Part shown: one piece after another, positions 16,604 to 26,467 of the stretch
Layout of the letters: the number at the start of each line of letters is the position of its first letter
How positions within the stretch are numbered: position 1 is the stretch's first letter
Source: Saprospiraceae bacterium
Lineage (GTDB): Bacteria; Bacteroidota; Bacteroidia; Chitinophagales; Saprospiraceae
Length of the DNA: 64,000 nucleotides
Assembly (NCBI GenBank): GCA_020628095.1
Contig: JAHDFP010000004.1
Location: forward strand, 62,001 to 126,000
Direction: 5' to 3'
Made by a program: the position numbers and the translations under genes
The notes under the pieces: generated by a model
Database searches by the model: none
What the model saw: only the letters and a program-made list of their open reading frames with translations
Told to the model about the DNA's origin: nothing

Positions 16604-18526
16604 GTGTCCTATATCACTAAATATATAATCAACATTTCATTACTAATGATGGTTCTGACACATATAGGAAATAGTCAGCCCATATATACGCACAACCAAA
16701 AAGTCAAAGAGCTATATGTACATGCTGATGGGCGCCTCATATTCTCCGATATAAATGGTCGTTATTACCTCATAGAACAAGAAAAAACTACTGAGCTATC
16801 GTGGTTATCGAGCGATATGACATTAAGAAAAAATGACAAGACCATTATAGCTCATGATCTACAGAACTATTACACCCTGACTGACACAATAAGCCCTTTA
16901 GATATAAAAATAGATCGTCCTCAGAATTATTTTTTCGATAATAGACACGAATACTTTGTAGGACACGATAAGGTCCATATTAGAAACATAGAGAATAAGC
17001 AAACCTCATCTTGTGCAATTCCCGTTTTCCTGAGTTCTGAGGATATTCTAGCCGCTCATCAAGTAAATAACAAGCTCTTTGTCCTTTATGATAAAGGAAT
17101 GACAGAGCTTTGTCTGGATGATTTTATGTATACGCAAGTGGCGAACTTTGTTCCGACGGCTTCTCTACTCTATGATGATCTGACTATTCTTATAGGCTCT
17201 GATATGAGTGGTATCTGGACTTTTGAGAGTGATATATTCAAAAGGTTTTTTGTACAAGGTGTACAATTTCCTTTGCAGATAAAATCCCTGTCAAGTATCA
17301 AAGACCATATACTCATAAACAGTCATGATGCTGGTCTGCAAGCCTATGATGTCAATCAACAAACCATACGATCCATATCTGCCAGCGCTGAGGACTACGA
17401 TGTAGACTCATGGAATGTAATCTATTATTGTAAGGATAAGCAGATCCATAAATACACCGCTCTGAAAAATGAGAAGACACCTCAAATAACCTTAACTAAT
17501 ATTTCCGACGGCCTTAAGAGCTATCAAAGTGATATGACCTTAGAATCAGGAAAAAACCTGATCATTCACTACCAAACCAACTACCCTCCAGCTCAAAAGG
17601 CTGTATCTGTAGAATACTCAGTTAATAATATCTGGAAGACTCACAAGGGCGATGGACCAATCATCTTGTCAGGATTAGAGTCTGGAGACTATATCGTCCA
17701 TCTCAAAGCCACTCATGATGGACAATATTATTCCGAATCCGAAAAAATAGAGTTCAAAGTAAAGGGGACTCCATGGAAGTCTATCTGGACATATCTATTT
17801 AGCGCGCTAATTTTATTGCTAGGTCTGAGCCTCTTTTTTATCTATCGCAATAGAAGGATAATGAAGGATCTGGACCAGCAAAAGAAAAACATAAGGCAAG
17901 AGCTGGAAGTGCTTCGGTCACAACAGAAATTGGGTTTGTTACAACTGAGTCCACATTTTCTGTTCAATGTCCTCAATAGTATCTCGGGACTCGTAGCTCT
18001 TAATGATAATCAGACCGCAAGAAGAGCTCTGAATCAGTTTTCCCATATGATGAGATCGTTACTGGATAATTCTGACCTTGAGGTAATACCTATAAAAGAA
18101 GAGATCAAGTTTCTCAATAACTACTTAGACCTAGAGCTCATGATGCGTCCTGATGCTTTCACCTATAATATTTCTGCGGATGAAGATGTTACCCATATCA
18201 GACCGATGTTGATTCAACCATTTTTAGAAAACTCTATAATACATGGATTCGCTTCTCTTGATAGACAGGGTCTCCTAACTTGTGACATACTCGGCAAAGG
18301 CCAATATATAGAAGTTATCATTACAGATAATGGGGTGGGCCGAAATGCAGCGACCAACAAAAAAAGAAAATCAAATCATCAGTCCAAAGGCATTAACATC
18401 ATCAAAAATCGTCTCAAAACACTCGACAGAAAGTCTGCTGAAAACCATGTCCAGTATACAGACTTATATGATGATAACGGCAGTGCATGCGGCACTAAAG
18501 TCCTTATTAAAATTCCCAACAAATAA
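16604..18526 (+). CDS. LytS-type sensor histidine kinase with periplasmic propeller/Y_Y_Y-like sensor
   Basis: 640 residues. A signal anchor lies at 1-24. A periplasmic part of about 370 residues has repeated beta strands (propeller-like) and ends in a Y_Y_Y-type domain (YSVNNIWKTHKGDG...GDYIVHLKA). One membrane helix (about 392-412) and a coiled coil follow. The His_kinase domain has LLQLSPHFLFNVLNSISGL (phospho-acceptor His451) and the ATPase motifs LIQPFLENSIIHGF and ITDNGVG. The start is a GTG; the next ATGs would cut into the signal peptide. It works with the response regulator 2 bases downstream. Confidence 0.9.
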   Translation: MSYITKYIINISLLMMVLTHIGNSQPIYTHNQKVKELYVHADGRLIFSDINGRYYLIEQEKTTELSWLSSDMTLRKNDKTIIAHDLQNYYTLTDTISPLDIKIDRPQNYFFDNRHEYFVGHDKVHIRNIENKQTSSCAIPVFLSSEDILAAHQVNNKLFVLYDKGMTELCLDDFMYTQVANFVPTASLLYDDLTILIGSDMSGIWTFESDIFKRFFVQGVQFPLQIKSLSSIKDHILINSHDAGLQAYDVNQQTIRSISASAEDYDVDSWNVIYYCKDKQIHKYTALKNEKTPQITLTNISDGLKSYQSDMTLESGKNLIIHYQTNYPPAQKAVSVEYSVNNIWKTHKGDGPIILSGLESGDYIVHLKATHDGQYYSESEKIEFKVKGTPWKSIWTYLFSALILLLGLSLFFIYRNRRIMKDLDQQKKNIRQELEVLRSQQKLGLLQLSPHFLFNVLNSISGLVALNDNQTARRALNQFSHMMRSLLDNSDLEVIPIKEEIKFLNNYLDLELMMRPDAFTYNISADEDVTHIRPMLIQPFLENSIIHGFASLDRQGLLTCDILGKGQYIEVIITDNGVGRNAATNKKRKSNHQSKGINIIKNRLKTLDRKSAENHVQYTDLYDDNGSACGTKVLIKIPNK

Positions 18527-18528
18527 TC

Positions 18529-19242
18529 ATGGACAGAAAAATAAAAGCCATAATAATAGATGACCTTCCACTCGCTATTGCTAATCTAAAAGCAGAACTA
18601 GAAGACCATCATCCAGAGATAATAATCGCAGCTACTGCTGGCGGCGTCATAGAAGGCGCTAAGAAAATAAAAGAACACAAACCCGATTTAATTTTTCTGG
18701 ATATAGAGATGGGTGATGGTGATGGATTTGACCTGCTGGAAATAAGTGATCATTCTGCGATACAAGTCATATTTACGACGGCATCAAAGGATCACGCTAT
18801 CAAGGCATTTCAGTTTTCTGCCTTGGACTATCTTCTGAAGCCAATCGATCCCTCTTTGCTCGCAGAAGCCATAAAAAAATACAAAACTCATAACCAACAG
18901 AATCCCAAAGAGGCACAAACCAACGACACAATTAGCCTGAGCACTCAAGAAGAAATAAGGGTGGTAAAGCTAGTAGATATATTAAGATTGGAGTCTGATG
19001 GGAATTACACAAAGTTCCACCTTATAGATAATAAAGTTATTCTAGTCGCTAAGACTCTTAAGGAATACGAATCACAATTAGGAGATAAATTCTTAAGAGT
19101 ACATCAGTCTCACCTCGTCAATAGATCTCATATCACCTCTTACAAAAAAAGTGAAGGTGGTGCTCTTATTATGTCTGACGGATATCATGTTCCCGTTAGC
19201 TTTCGTAAGCGAAGCTATGTCATAGAACAGTTATCAAAATAA
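18529..19242 (+). CDS. LytTR-family response regulator
   Basis: 237 residues. The receiver domain has the acidic pair Asp11-Asp12, phospho-acceptor Asp58 in LIFLDIEMGDGDGF, and the KP motif LLKPID. The C-terminal LytTR DNA-binding domain includes DILRLESDGNYTKFHL, FLRVHQSHLVNRSHI and VPVSFRKRSYV. It is the cognate partner of the preceding kinase (two-base gap) and probably binds direct repeats at target promoters. The transcript ends in a terminator. Confidence 0.95.
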   Translation: MDRKIKAIIIDDLPLAIANLKAELEDHHPEIIIAATAGGVIEGAKKIKEHKPDLIFLDIEMGDGDGFDLLEISDHSAIQVIFTTASKDHAIKAFQFSALDYLLKPIDPSLLAEAIKKYKTHNQQNPKEAQTNDTISLSTQEEIRVVKLVDILRLESDGNYTKFHLIDNKVILVAKTLKEYESQLGDKFLRVHQSHLVNRSHITSYKKSEGGALIMSDGYHVPVSFRKRSYVIEQLSK

Positions 19243-19266
19243 CACTCTTAAAGAGAAGAAAAAAAT

Positions 19267-19302
19267 AAGCCCATACAATAACTTTTATCGCATGGGCTTT
19301 TG
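19267..19302 (+). terminator. Terminator of the kinase/LytTR operon
   Basis: AAGCCCAT (19267-19274) pairs with ATGGGCTT (19292-19299), followed by a short T run. The A-rich left flank means it may also end the convergent HYR gene transcript. Confidence 0.75.
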
Positions 19303-19326
19303 TAAGCTAATTTTTTTAACCTGTGA

Positions 19327-21672
19327 TTATAGCTTAATTACTCTTTCGAAATGGGGCTCATCCTCGTGATAATTTATTGCGAGGATATAGACAGCTTGTC
19401 CTATTTCGGATATATCTATTTTGTTATAACCCGTTATGTCTGATACTGATTTTATCAGTCTACCATTTTGGGTATATAGTTGAATATTTTTTACTTGATC
19501 AGGTTGTGGTATTTCTACATTAAGTATCTCTGGTACAGGGTTAGGATACACATTTAGTTTCTCTGGATTATCTAGTGTATTCCGATCCACAAGACTGCCA
19601 AAGTCGTTATCACCAGATAATCTAGATCCTACTTTTTCTCTCACGATGACATTGAACTGGCACTCTGCGTGATTGCCACAAGGATCGACCGCCTCATAAG
19701 TAATAACCGTCGTTGTACCTAATGCAAATCGACTACCCACTGGAGGTCCTCCCGTCTGCGAAACCACCGCACAATTATCACGAGAGTCACAGTCTACACA
19801 ACACGCCGTCGCTTCTGGCAATGTCCAATTGACTATGGCATAATCATTAGCTGGTGGTGGTAATTCAGCAATCACATCTCCTCGACAAGTCAGCCAGATA
19901 CCCTCTTCTATGAATACGGTGAACTCACAATATTCCTCTAGACCACAGCCGTCTGCTATAATATATCTAATGGTATAAAGCCCTGACTGCACATAGGTGC
20001 CAGGCTCTGGACCTTCTAGCTGGGTTACATACTGGCATGGTATCTCCATGACGAACTCTAGTTCCTTACTATTATCGACATCGTTCCACTCACCAGATCT
20101 CATCAGCTCTACGGCATCTTGCATGCCGTCTTTATCATTAGGCTGGCTGTAGAACCAGTTAGTATATGTTACAGGTTCGCCACTATCCCATACAAAGTTT
20201 CCTTCCTCGTCCCAATCAGATATACCTATCATGGCCGTCGCACTTCCGATGATAGATGTGACATAGGCATTCTCCTCTGCATTATTTATTGATACGAGAT
20301 GTCCTCCTTTCCTATTAGCCAAAGTTCTAGCAGCATCAAACGTGTAGTTTTTCTTGGAGCAATAGTAATAACTACCATTAAACGATCCCATATATATAAA
20401 TCCAGGAATAGCACGACCTCTGATACATTGATTACAAGTACCCTCGTATACAGGTGGCTCCCAATCTACGAATGCACCACCTCCACCATCACAAGTCATC
20501 TGTATATCATCTGGACAGTTTTCGTTAATTGGTTCTTCTTGCACCATCACCTTGAATGAGCATTGCCTCGTATTTCCACAGGCATCTTCTGCAGTATATG
20601 TCACGAGTGTAATACCTATAGGGAATGTATTGCCAGGATGATGTGTCGATGTCAATGTTACATTATTAGGTCCGCTCGAAGCATGAGGGGCTTCCCATTC
20701 TACTAGCGTGCGATCATTTTTAACAACGATGTCTTCTGGACAATCAGAGAGGATAAGCTCTGTGTCAGAGTATAACTCTATTTTTTGCATACAAGTGAAG
20801 CTCATGTCTGGCATCAGCTCAAAATTCGCCGTCCAGACTCTGTAATATAGCATGGAGCCACTACAATCAGAATTGATCATAATGTCATTATAGTCAATAG
20901 CTGCATTGCCGCAAGTATTTCCTTCATACTCCGTCGCATATCCTATAGCGTTAGGTGAGATGTCACTACCGAGTGGAAGAGAAACATCATCAGGACAGAT
21001 AATATGACAGTCCGCACAGATAACATTTACCTCGAAGGTATAAGTGCTTATTTTATCACAATAATCTTCTACGATATAAGTAACCTTGGTTACACCTTCG
21101 TCAAAGTAATCCCCAAAGTGTAAATCATAAGTATAGCCATAATAGTCCGCCACTATCTTAACTGATTTGACTCTGACATTATCGTATATAATAGGGGCTT
21201 CCCATTCTACATAACTTCTGCACTGAGATCTATTAGCGTACACATCTATATCGTCAGGACCATTTTCTATAACGGGTGGCTCTTCGTCTACGACTTTTAT
21301 CGTCTGGTGACAAGTGTCATAGAGGTCTGGATGTTTTGGATCGAAAGCTGTCCACACTCTTGTAATGACATAGTGACATCTATTAATTACGAATACATCG
21401 TCATCATATAATAGTTCGGGTTCGTCACAGACAGACTCTCCTCTGAGAGCAGTAGGATAACCTGTTCTGTCTGGGTGCTCACTTTCTCCAGGCTTGAGCC
21501 AGACGAAGGGCGCACATTGCAATACAGGTGGCTTAGTGCAGTCACTTGAGTTAAAATTTATATTTGTTTCATTGGGACTTTCGGCGGGGCATTCTGCAAG
21601 AAGAGGCACACTTAGCACAAGGCAACATAATACTGTTACCATTCTCGGTAAAAGGGTAAAAGACATTCTCAA
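19327..21672 (-). CDS. Large secreted HYR-domain protein with embedded C-type lectin domain and T9SS sorting domain
   Basis: 781 residues, signal peptide at 1-26. Several immunoglobulin-like HYR repeats are visible, each ending like GVTKVTYIVEDYCD, GITLVTYTAEDACGN or TVITYEAVDPCGN and containing VEWEAP or NWTLP strands. Between them, about residues 425-550, is a C-type lectin-like domain: SYYYCSKKNYTFDAARTLAN, GGHLVSINNAEENAYV, IGISDWDEEGNFVW and GEWNDVDN. A type A T9SS sorting domain closes the protein (LNVYPNPVPEILNVEI ... RVIKL). It is probably a surface adhesin that binds glycans or proteins. The gene stands alone. Confidence 0.88.
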   Translation of the reverse strand: MRMSFTLLPRMVTVLCCLVLSVPLLAECPAESPNETNINFNSSDCTKPPVLQCAPFVWLKPGESEHPDRTGYPTALRGESVCDEPELLYDDDVFVINRCHYVITRVWTAFDPKHPDLYDTCHQTIKVVDEEPPVIENGPDDIDVYANRSQCRSYVEWEAPIIYDNVRVKSVKIVADYYGYTYDLHFGDYFDEGVTKVTYIVEDYCDKISTYTFEVNVICADCHIICPDDVSLPLGSDISPNAIGYATEYEGNTCGNAAIDYNDIMINSDCSGSMLYYRVWTANFELMPDMSFTCMQKIELYSDTELILSDCPEDIVVKNDRTLVEWEAPHASSGPNNVTLTSTHHPGNTFPIGITLVTYTAEDACGNTRQCSFKVMVQEEPINENCPDDIQMTCDGGGGAFVDWEPPVYEGTCNQCIRGRAIPGFIYMGSFNGSYYYCSKKNYTFDAARTLANRKGGHLVSINNAEENAYVTSIIGSATAMIGISDWDEEGNFVWDSGEPVTYTNWFYSQPNDKDGMQDAVELMRSGEWNDVDNSKELEFVMEIPCQYVTQLEGPEPGTYVQSGLYTIRYIIADGCGLEEYCEFTVFIEEGIWLTCRGDVIAELPPPANDYAIVNWTLPEATACCVDCDSRDNCAVVSQTGGPPVGSRFALGTTTVITYEAVDPCGNHAECQFNVIVREKVGSRLSGDNDFGSLVDRNTLDNPEKLNVYPNPVPEILNVEIPQPDQVKNIQLYTQNGRLIKSVSDITGYNKIDISEIGQAVYILAINYHEDEPHFERVIKL

Positions 21673-21764
21673 GTATTTTTATATTAGACTACTATTTATT
21701 TCTCAAGTTACTAGGTAGGTTATGGTTTAGTCCATGTTTTTTTTTTGAATGACAGGTATTTTAC

Positions 21765-21795
21765 AAAAAATGCCTTGCAAAAACATTGCAAGGCA
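21765..21795 (-). terminator. Terminator of the SH3-domain gene
   Basis: A perfect 10-pair stem, TGCCTTGCAA (21771-21780) with TTGCAAGGCA (21786-21795), around a 5-base loop. Read on the minus strand it is followed by six T residues. Confidence 0.9.
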
Positions 21796-21823
21796 AATCA
21801 ATTGACAAATATTTAAAGAAAGA

Positions 21824-22543
21824 CTAGCAGCCTTGATAAAAGGCCGTTACAGTGATTTTAACATTTCCATTCTTTGACTTTTTGATTTGTACTGGGTTTT
21901 CTATTCCTATCTTGATATTATCCACGACACCATCTCGGTTTTTGATAAATAAAGTCTGCCTTTCAAACTCTTGTCTCTCTTGCTTAGTCAGCAGCATAGA
22001 CCGCATTAGGTTATAGGCATCTTTCAGCTTTATATTTTCAAACTCCGATACCACTTTGAAATGATACCTAGACTCTTCTGTATTAAGAGAAATGTTGTCG
22101 TACTGGTAACCGACCTTTTGTGTATTATGTCTTACGGTAGAATCAGGCATACTCATCAAGTTGTGATTTTTCTCTATATACGCCAATAAGGGGTAAGTTA
22201 GGTCAGAATCTTCGTTACTCAACTCTACATCATCTTCTGGTAACACCATCGTCGTAACAAAACCATCAAAAACATAACCTTCTATGCCCAGATAAGATAC
22301 TTTGATCCAATTGCCCTCTAACCATTCTATTCTCTGTTGCACATCGCTGACTTCCATAATCTCTACAGATTCGCCATAGGGAATGACTTTAAGTACTTGT
22401 CCCTGACTGCCAGGAGAGACCCTGAGCTTAAGACCAGAAAAAGCCGTGACAAATCCCGTGGATGGTTCTGTTTCCTTCGCTTCGGCTGATACTGCTAAAA
22501 GACAAACTATAATCGCACAAATTAGATTTTTCATGATATTCAA
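21824..22543 (-). CDS. Exported SH3b-domain protein
   Basis: 239 residues; the signal peptide MKNLICAIIVCLLAVSAEA suggests that the ATG at 22534 is the true start. Residues about 30-95 form a bacterial SH3 domain (FSGLKLRVSPGSQGQVLKVI, then YGESVEIMEV and WIKVSYLGIEGYVFDGFV), the type that binds cell-wall peptides. The second half is unfamiliar and ends in Cys. It is monocistronic, with a strong terminator. The role, probably envelope-linked, is inferred from the SH3 domain only. Confidence 0.75.
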   Translation of the reverse strand: MNIMKNLICAIIVCLLAVSAEAKETEPSTGFVTAFSGLKLRVSPGSQGQVLKVIPYGESVEIMEVSDVQQRIEWLEGNWIKVSYLGIEGYVFDGFVTTMVLPEDDVELSNEDSDLTYPLLAYIEKNHNLMSMPDSTVRHNTQKVGYQYDNISLNTEESRYHFKVVSEFENIKLKDAYNLMRSMLLTKQERQEFERQTLFIKNRDGVVDNIKIGIENPVQIKKSKNGNVKITVTAFYQGC

Positions 22544-22664
22544 TTTTTTCGTTTTTTAAATAATTGACATCATAAAGTTGCAATCACGGACACAGTGTTA
22601 CACCGAAGAAAAAGTAAGCGCTAGCTTTTAATGAGTATTCGTCTAGTCTTAATAGATATTGATG

Positions 22665-23294
22665 CTAAATAGATCGCAGAATTTGGACGAGTTCTGAGGT
22701 GATCATCGCCGTAGCACCCCATAGTGTGTCACCATCTACATCATAATAAGGCATATCTCGGAAGGTAAGGCTCCTGATTTTGAAGTCTTTATTCTTTAGG
22801 GCTTGCTCACTAATAAGGTAAGACATCGGTACAGAAATAACCCGACTGACCTCCGACTCTTGTAAGCTCAATACGGGCAAGCGCTCCATATATCCTATAT
22901 AGGTGCGAACTAAAAAGTTACTGACATAGACATAGATAGGTGTTATTTGACCTATTATATCTATGTGCGACCGCGATATGCCTATCTCCTCTTCTACTTC
23001 TCTGAGTGCGGTATCTTTTGGTCCACTATCCTCTGGGTCTTGTTGTCCTCCAGGAAAACTTATTTGTCCTCCATGCTTATCATGTGGATGATTATTAGTC
23101 CGCTTGATATAAAGGAGTTGTAGTTCTCCTTGGTCGTCAGGGTATAAAAGAGCGCAAACAGAGGCTTTTTTGGCATTATCTGGTGATTCTCTATACTGCT
23201 CTGTGCTTATCGGAGACATCATATTCTGCGCTGACCAGCCAGGAAGTGGTTGCTGAAGACGATCTCGTAATGTTCCGATAATATTTTTATTCAT
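22665..23294 (-). CDS. Nudix hydrolase, CoA-pyrophosphatase (NudL/YeaB) type
   Basis: 209 residues. The Nudix box is complete: GGQQDPEDSGPKDTALREVEEEIGI carries G-x5-E-x7-REVEEEIG. It is preceded by HPHDKHGGQISFPGG, the histidine/GGQxxFPGG signature of the CoA-pyrophosphatase branch. This group cleaves coenzyme A or its derivatives to phosphopantetheine and 3',5'-ADP. It is divergent from tRNA-Leu, 46 bases away. Confidence 0.88.
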   Translation of the reverse strand: MNKNIIGTLRDRLQQPLPGWSAQNMMSPISTEQYRESPDNAKKASVCALLYPDDQGELQLLYIKRTNNHPHDKHGGQISFPGGQQDPEDSGPKDTALREVEEEIGISRSHIDIIGQITPIYVYVSNFLVRTYIGYMERLPVLSLQESEVSRVISVPMSYLISEQALKNKDFKIRSLTFRDMPYYDVDGDTLWGATAMITSELVQILRSI

Positions 23295-23340
23295 TTATAA
23301 GCAAATAAGAAATCAAATATCGACATTTATGGCGTCTATT

Positions 23341-23424
23341 GCCCCAGTGCTGGAATTGGTAGACAGGCATGGTTGAGGGCCATGTGTCCGCATGGGCGTG
23401 AAGGTTCGACTCCTTTCTGGGGCA
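23341..23424 (+). tRNA. tRNA-Leu (GAG)
   Basis: An 84-base cloverleaf. Acceptor GCCCCAG pairs with CTGGGGC; anticodon stem CATGG/CCATG encloses loop TTGAGGG (anticodon GAG); a long variable arm typical of class II tRNAs follows; T arm GAAGG-TTCGACT-CCTTT. The CCA end is not encoded. An intrinsic terminator begins 6 bases later. Confidence 0.96.
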
Positions 23425-23429
23425 CTTTT

Positions 23430-23456
23430 GGGGACATAATTGTCCCCTTTTATTTT
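23430..23456 (+). terminator. Terminator of tRNA-Leu
   Basis: Perfect stem GGGGACA (23430-23436) / TGTCCCC (23441-23447), loop TAAT, followed by TTTTATTTT. Confidence 0.92.
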
Positions 23457-23509
23457 CTAATAAATGGAAGCAACGTTATTACTTACGTGAATCCTTATTT
23501 GTTTTCTCA

Positions 23510-24751
23510 CTACTCATATCTCAGAGACTCGATAGGATCTAATCTCGAAGCCTTAAGCGCAGGATAAAGACCAGATATAACACCAACGACAATACAAATA
23601 AATATCCCTAGCAACATCCACTGAAAGGGGATAATAAATCGACCATCGATGAGCATGGCTACAACAAATCCGACTATAATCCCCAGTATAATACCGACGA
23701 TACCTCCTAAAATCGTAATCACTACAGCCTCCATCAAAAACTGAAATAAAATATTAAATCGTGTCGCACCTAACGCTTTTCTGATACCGATTTCTCTGGT
23801 ACGCTCAGATACGGATACAAGCATAATATTCATAAGGCCTATGGCGGCACCGAATAAGGTCATCAGGGCAATAGCTATAGTACCGACTCTGAGCTCGGTG
23901 GTCATTTCTTTGAGATTTTGGATGAGGCCATCACTCTTGGTTATCTCAAAGTCATTTTCTTCGACGGCTTTTAGATTGCGGACGTTGCGCATAGTACCTG
24001 TGGCACTGGCAATGCTCTCGTCTATACGCGTAGGGTCTGTGACAGCAGCCATGATATCATAGTTGCGATTGGCAAATCCGTAATATCTTTTGGCATTAAG
24101 CAAAGGGATGAAAACGCGCATGTCCTGTGAGGCACTCATAGATGAGCCTTTAGTCTCTAATGTACCGATGACCTTATATCTGACATTGCCTATACGGATG
24201 ATTTGGTTAATGGCTTTCTCGTCTTTTTTATCAAAAAGAATCTTTACTAAGTCACTGCCCAAAACGGCCTTATGATCGCCATTGTCGATTTCTTTTTTAG
24301 TAAAATTTCTACCGGCTTTGAGTTCGTAGGCGGAGACAGAAAAGTAGTTTTCGTCTATGCCTGCTATGCGGATATTGGGGTTGGTTTTTTCTTCTTTGTA
24401 CTTGACCGTTTCGTTCCACTTGCAGAAGGTATATAATGAGACCAATGCGCCATCATAATTATATATATCCTTGAACTCCATCGCCTGATCAAAATTGATC
24501 GGGTCTCCGCGCTTGACATCTTTGCCACTATTACGACTGCTCATGCCATCACCCATCGGCTCTATCTGATAGGTATTAGCCCCCATTCGGTTAAAACTAT
24601 CACTCATATAAAAGAGCATGGTATCTATCGCGGTCAACATCCCGACTAGACAAGCGATGCCCACAGCAATGATCAGTAAAGTCAGCAAGGCCCTCAAAAA
24701 ATTGGACCTGATCGAGCTTAATGCCACTTTTATATTTTCCTTGATATTCAT
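23510..24751 (-). CDS. ABC transporter permease (MacB/FtsX family)
   Basis: 413 residues in the MacB topology. An N-terminal membrane helix (ALLTLLIIAVGIACLVGMLT) is followed by a large periplasmic MacB_PCD domain (about 45-275) and three C-terminal helices with the FtsX signature SERTREIGIRKALGATRFNI and a terminal GLYPALKASRLDPIESLRYE. Such permeases transmit ATP-driven motion to the periplasm for export of peptides, lipoproteins or drugs. The ATPase partner is not adjacent, so the transported substrate cannot be named. Confidence 0.93.
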   Translation of the reverse strand: MNIKENIKVALSSIRSNFLRALLTLLIIAVGIACLVGMLTAIDTMLFYMSDSFNRMGANTYQIEPMGDGMSSRNSGKDVKRGDPINFDQAMEFKDIYNYDGALVSLYTFCKWNETVKYKEEKTNPNIRIAGIDENYFSVSAYELKAGRNFTKKEIDNGDHKAVLGSDLVKILFDKKDEKAINQIIRIGNVRYKVIGTLETKGSSMSASQDMRVFIPLLNAKRYYGFANRNYDIMAAVTDPTRIDESIASATGTMRNVRNLKAVEENDFEITKSDGLIQNLKEMTTELRVGTIAIALMTLFGAAIGLMNIMLVSVSERTREIGIRKALGATRFNILFQFLMEAVVITILGGIVGIILGIIVGFVVAMLIDGRFIIPFQWMLLGIFICIVVGVISGLYPALKASRLDPIESLRYE

Positions 24752-24841
24752 CGGATCAGTAAAATAATGAAAGTGCTAAGAATAAGTAGGGGCTTTTAGA
24801 GATAACTTACGAATCAATCGATGAAAGAAGGTATACTAATA

Positions 24842-25642
24842 TTAAAGGATGTTATCCGTGATGGCTTTATGGATGTTAGGGTATAGATGCTTGTTGCATG
24901 ATATGATAGAGCCTTTTTTGAGATAATTCTCATCACCATCATAATCCGTGATAATACCACCAGCTTCTGTCACTAACAAAGCTCCTGCCGCTAAGTCCCA
25001 GATATTGAGCGCGTTTTCGTAATAGATGTCAATTTTTCCTGATGCTACATAAGCTAAGTCCAGAGCCGCTGAGCCCAGACGTCTTACCCCTCTGCAGTGC
25101 ATCACACAATACTTAAGAACTCGTAGGCTTGCATCTATGTCTATATCTCGTCGATACGGAAAGCCCGTCACCACCACCGCATCCAGCATATCCTTAGTAT
25201 CTCTTACTGCAATCGGCTTGTCATCCTGCCATGCCCCTGCTCCTCTTATTGCTGTGTAAGAAATATCTAGCATGACCTCATAGACTATGCCTAGAGTGAC
25301 TACGCCGTCTTCCATCAGAGCAATAGAGATAGAAAAGTGCGGAATTTTATACAGAAAGTTAGTCGTACCATCTAGCGGATCTATAATCCAAATCCGTTCT
25401 TTTTTCTCTTGAGCGACCGTATTTTCTTCTGTGATGTATCCAGCGTCGGGTGTCAGGGTCTTAAGACGTGCAACGATTTTTTCTTCGGCGGTCTTATCGA
25501 CGTAGGAGACGAGGCTATTCATATCTTTTTCTTCCACGTCACCGCCGGAGACCTTATATAATTCTCCTCTTATGAATGCAGCCGTAGACTGACAAAGGGT
25601 AATAAGTTCTTTTCTGAGGTCTTGGTAAGAGTTGTCCGACAT
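24842..25642 (-). CDS. Inositol monophosphatase family protein
   Basis: 266 residues. Metal-binding motifs: GYITEENT (Glu), WIIDPLDGTTNFLYKIPHF (DPLDGT) and the late NIWDLAAGALLVTEAGG (WD). Conserved RRLGSAALDLAYVASG precedes the last motif. It hydrolyses inositol-1-phosphate or a similar sugar phosphate; SuhB-like regulatory roles and phosphoadenosine phosphatase activity are alternatives in this superfamily. It is 8 bases downstream of the Nfu gene. Confidence 0.92.
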   Translation of the reverse strand: MSDNSYQDLRKELITLCQSTAAFIRGELYKVSGGDVEEKDMNSLVSYVDKTAEEKIVARLKTLTPDAGYITEENTVAQEKKERIWIIDPLDGTTNFLYKIPHFSISIALMEDGVVTLGIVYEVMLDISYTAIRGAGAWQDDKPIAVRDTKDMLDAVVVTGFPYRRDIDIDASLRVLKYCVMHCRGVRRLGSAALDLAYVASGKIDIYYENALNIWDLAAGALLVTEAGGIITDYDGDENYLKKGSIISCNKHLYPNIHKAITDNIL

Positions 25643-25650
25643 AGATTGGG

Positions 25651-26262
25651 TTAGTCCATTTGTGCAACAACCTCTGTAACTTCTGGGACCATTCTTTTGA
25701 GCATACCTTCTATGCCTGATTTAAGAGTCACGGTGGATGAGGGACAACCGCTACATGAGCCTTGGAGCAGTACAGTAACCTTTCCTTTATCAAAAGAGCT
25801 AAACTCTATATTACCGCCATCCATCTCGACGGCAGGCTTGACATATTTATCTATAAGTTCTTTGATCTTGACTACTATCTCTGCCTCTTCGCCTTCGTAT
25901 TGGTATCCTGCGCCTGATTCTTTTTCTATCTCCGCCATAGCCTCTGCAAAACCCTCTTTGACGATTTCTTTTTCCTCTTCTACATATTTCTTGACGAAGT
26001 CCTTTATTCTAGGCTTGATATCTTCCCATTGGTAATTCATTTCTTTGGTCACCGTGACAAAATTATTGCAAACGTATACCCCTTTGACAAAGGGCATATC
26101 GAATAACTCCGTCGCAATCGGAGACCACTCCTTAGCCAAAACATCCGTCCTAAAATCTGCTGTCCCTCTATATAACATTCGATTAGTCACGAATTTCATA
26201 GACTCGGGATTAGGAGTTTGTTCTGTGTATAACATTACTGGGCTTACCGTCTTCGTATTCAT
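25651..26262 (-). CDS. NifU/Nfu family iron-sulfur scaffold protein
   Basis: 203 residues with two domains. The N-terminal Nfu_N domain (about 9-100) includes YTEQTPNPESMKFVTNRML and LFDMPFVKGVYVCNNFVTVT. The C-terminal NifU domain (about 128-200) includes IKELIDKYVKPAVEMDGGNI and VLLQGSCSGCPSSTVTL, whose CxxC holds the Fe-S cluster. It carries or transfers [4Fe-4S] clusters to target apo-proteins. It heads a minus-strand pair with the inositol phosphatase. Confidence 0.94.
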   Translation of the reverse strand: MNTKTVSPVMLYTEQTPNPESMKFVTNRMLYRGTADFRTDVLAKEWSPIATELFDMPFVKGVYVCNNFVTVTKEMNYQWEDIKPRIKDFVKKYVEEEKEIVKEGFAEAMAEIEKESGAGYQYEGEEAEIVVKIKELIDKYVKPAVEMDGGNIEFSSFDKGKVTVLLQGSCSGCPSSTVTLKSGIEGMLKRMVPEVTEVVAQMD

Positions 26263-26467
26263 ACTTCTTTAGTCTTAATAAGTGTCAACGAAAATAGTGC
26301 CTATTTGGTTTTAAAACCAATCTAATTACTATAGAAAATCTGTACACCTAACCCACAACTTATTTGTGATACAAACATTATTATGTTGTAATGATAATAT
26401 GAGAAAAATATATCATCGTTATATATACATTTACACAGCAAATTAATATTAATTCCGGCACCGTCCA

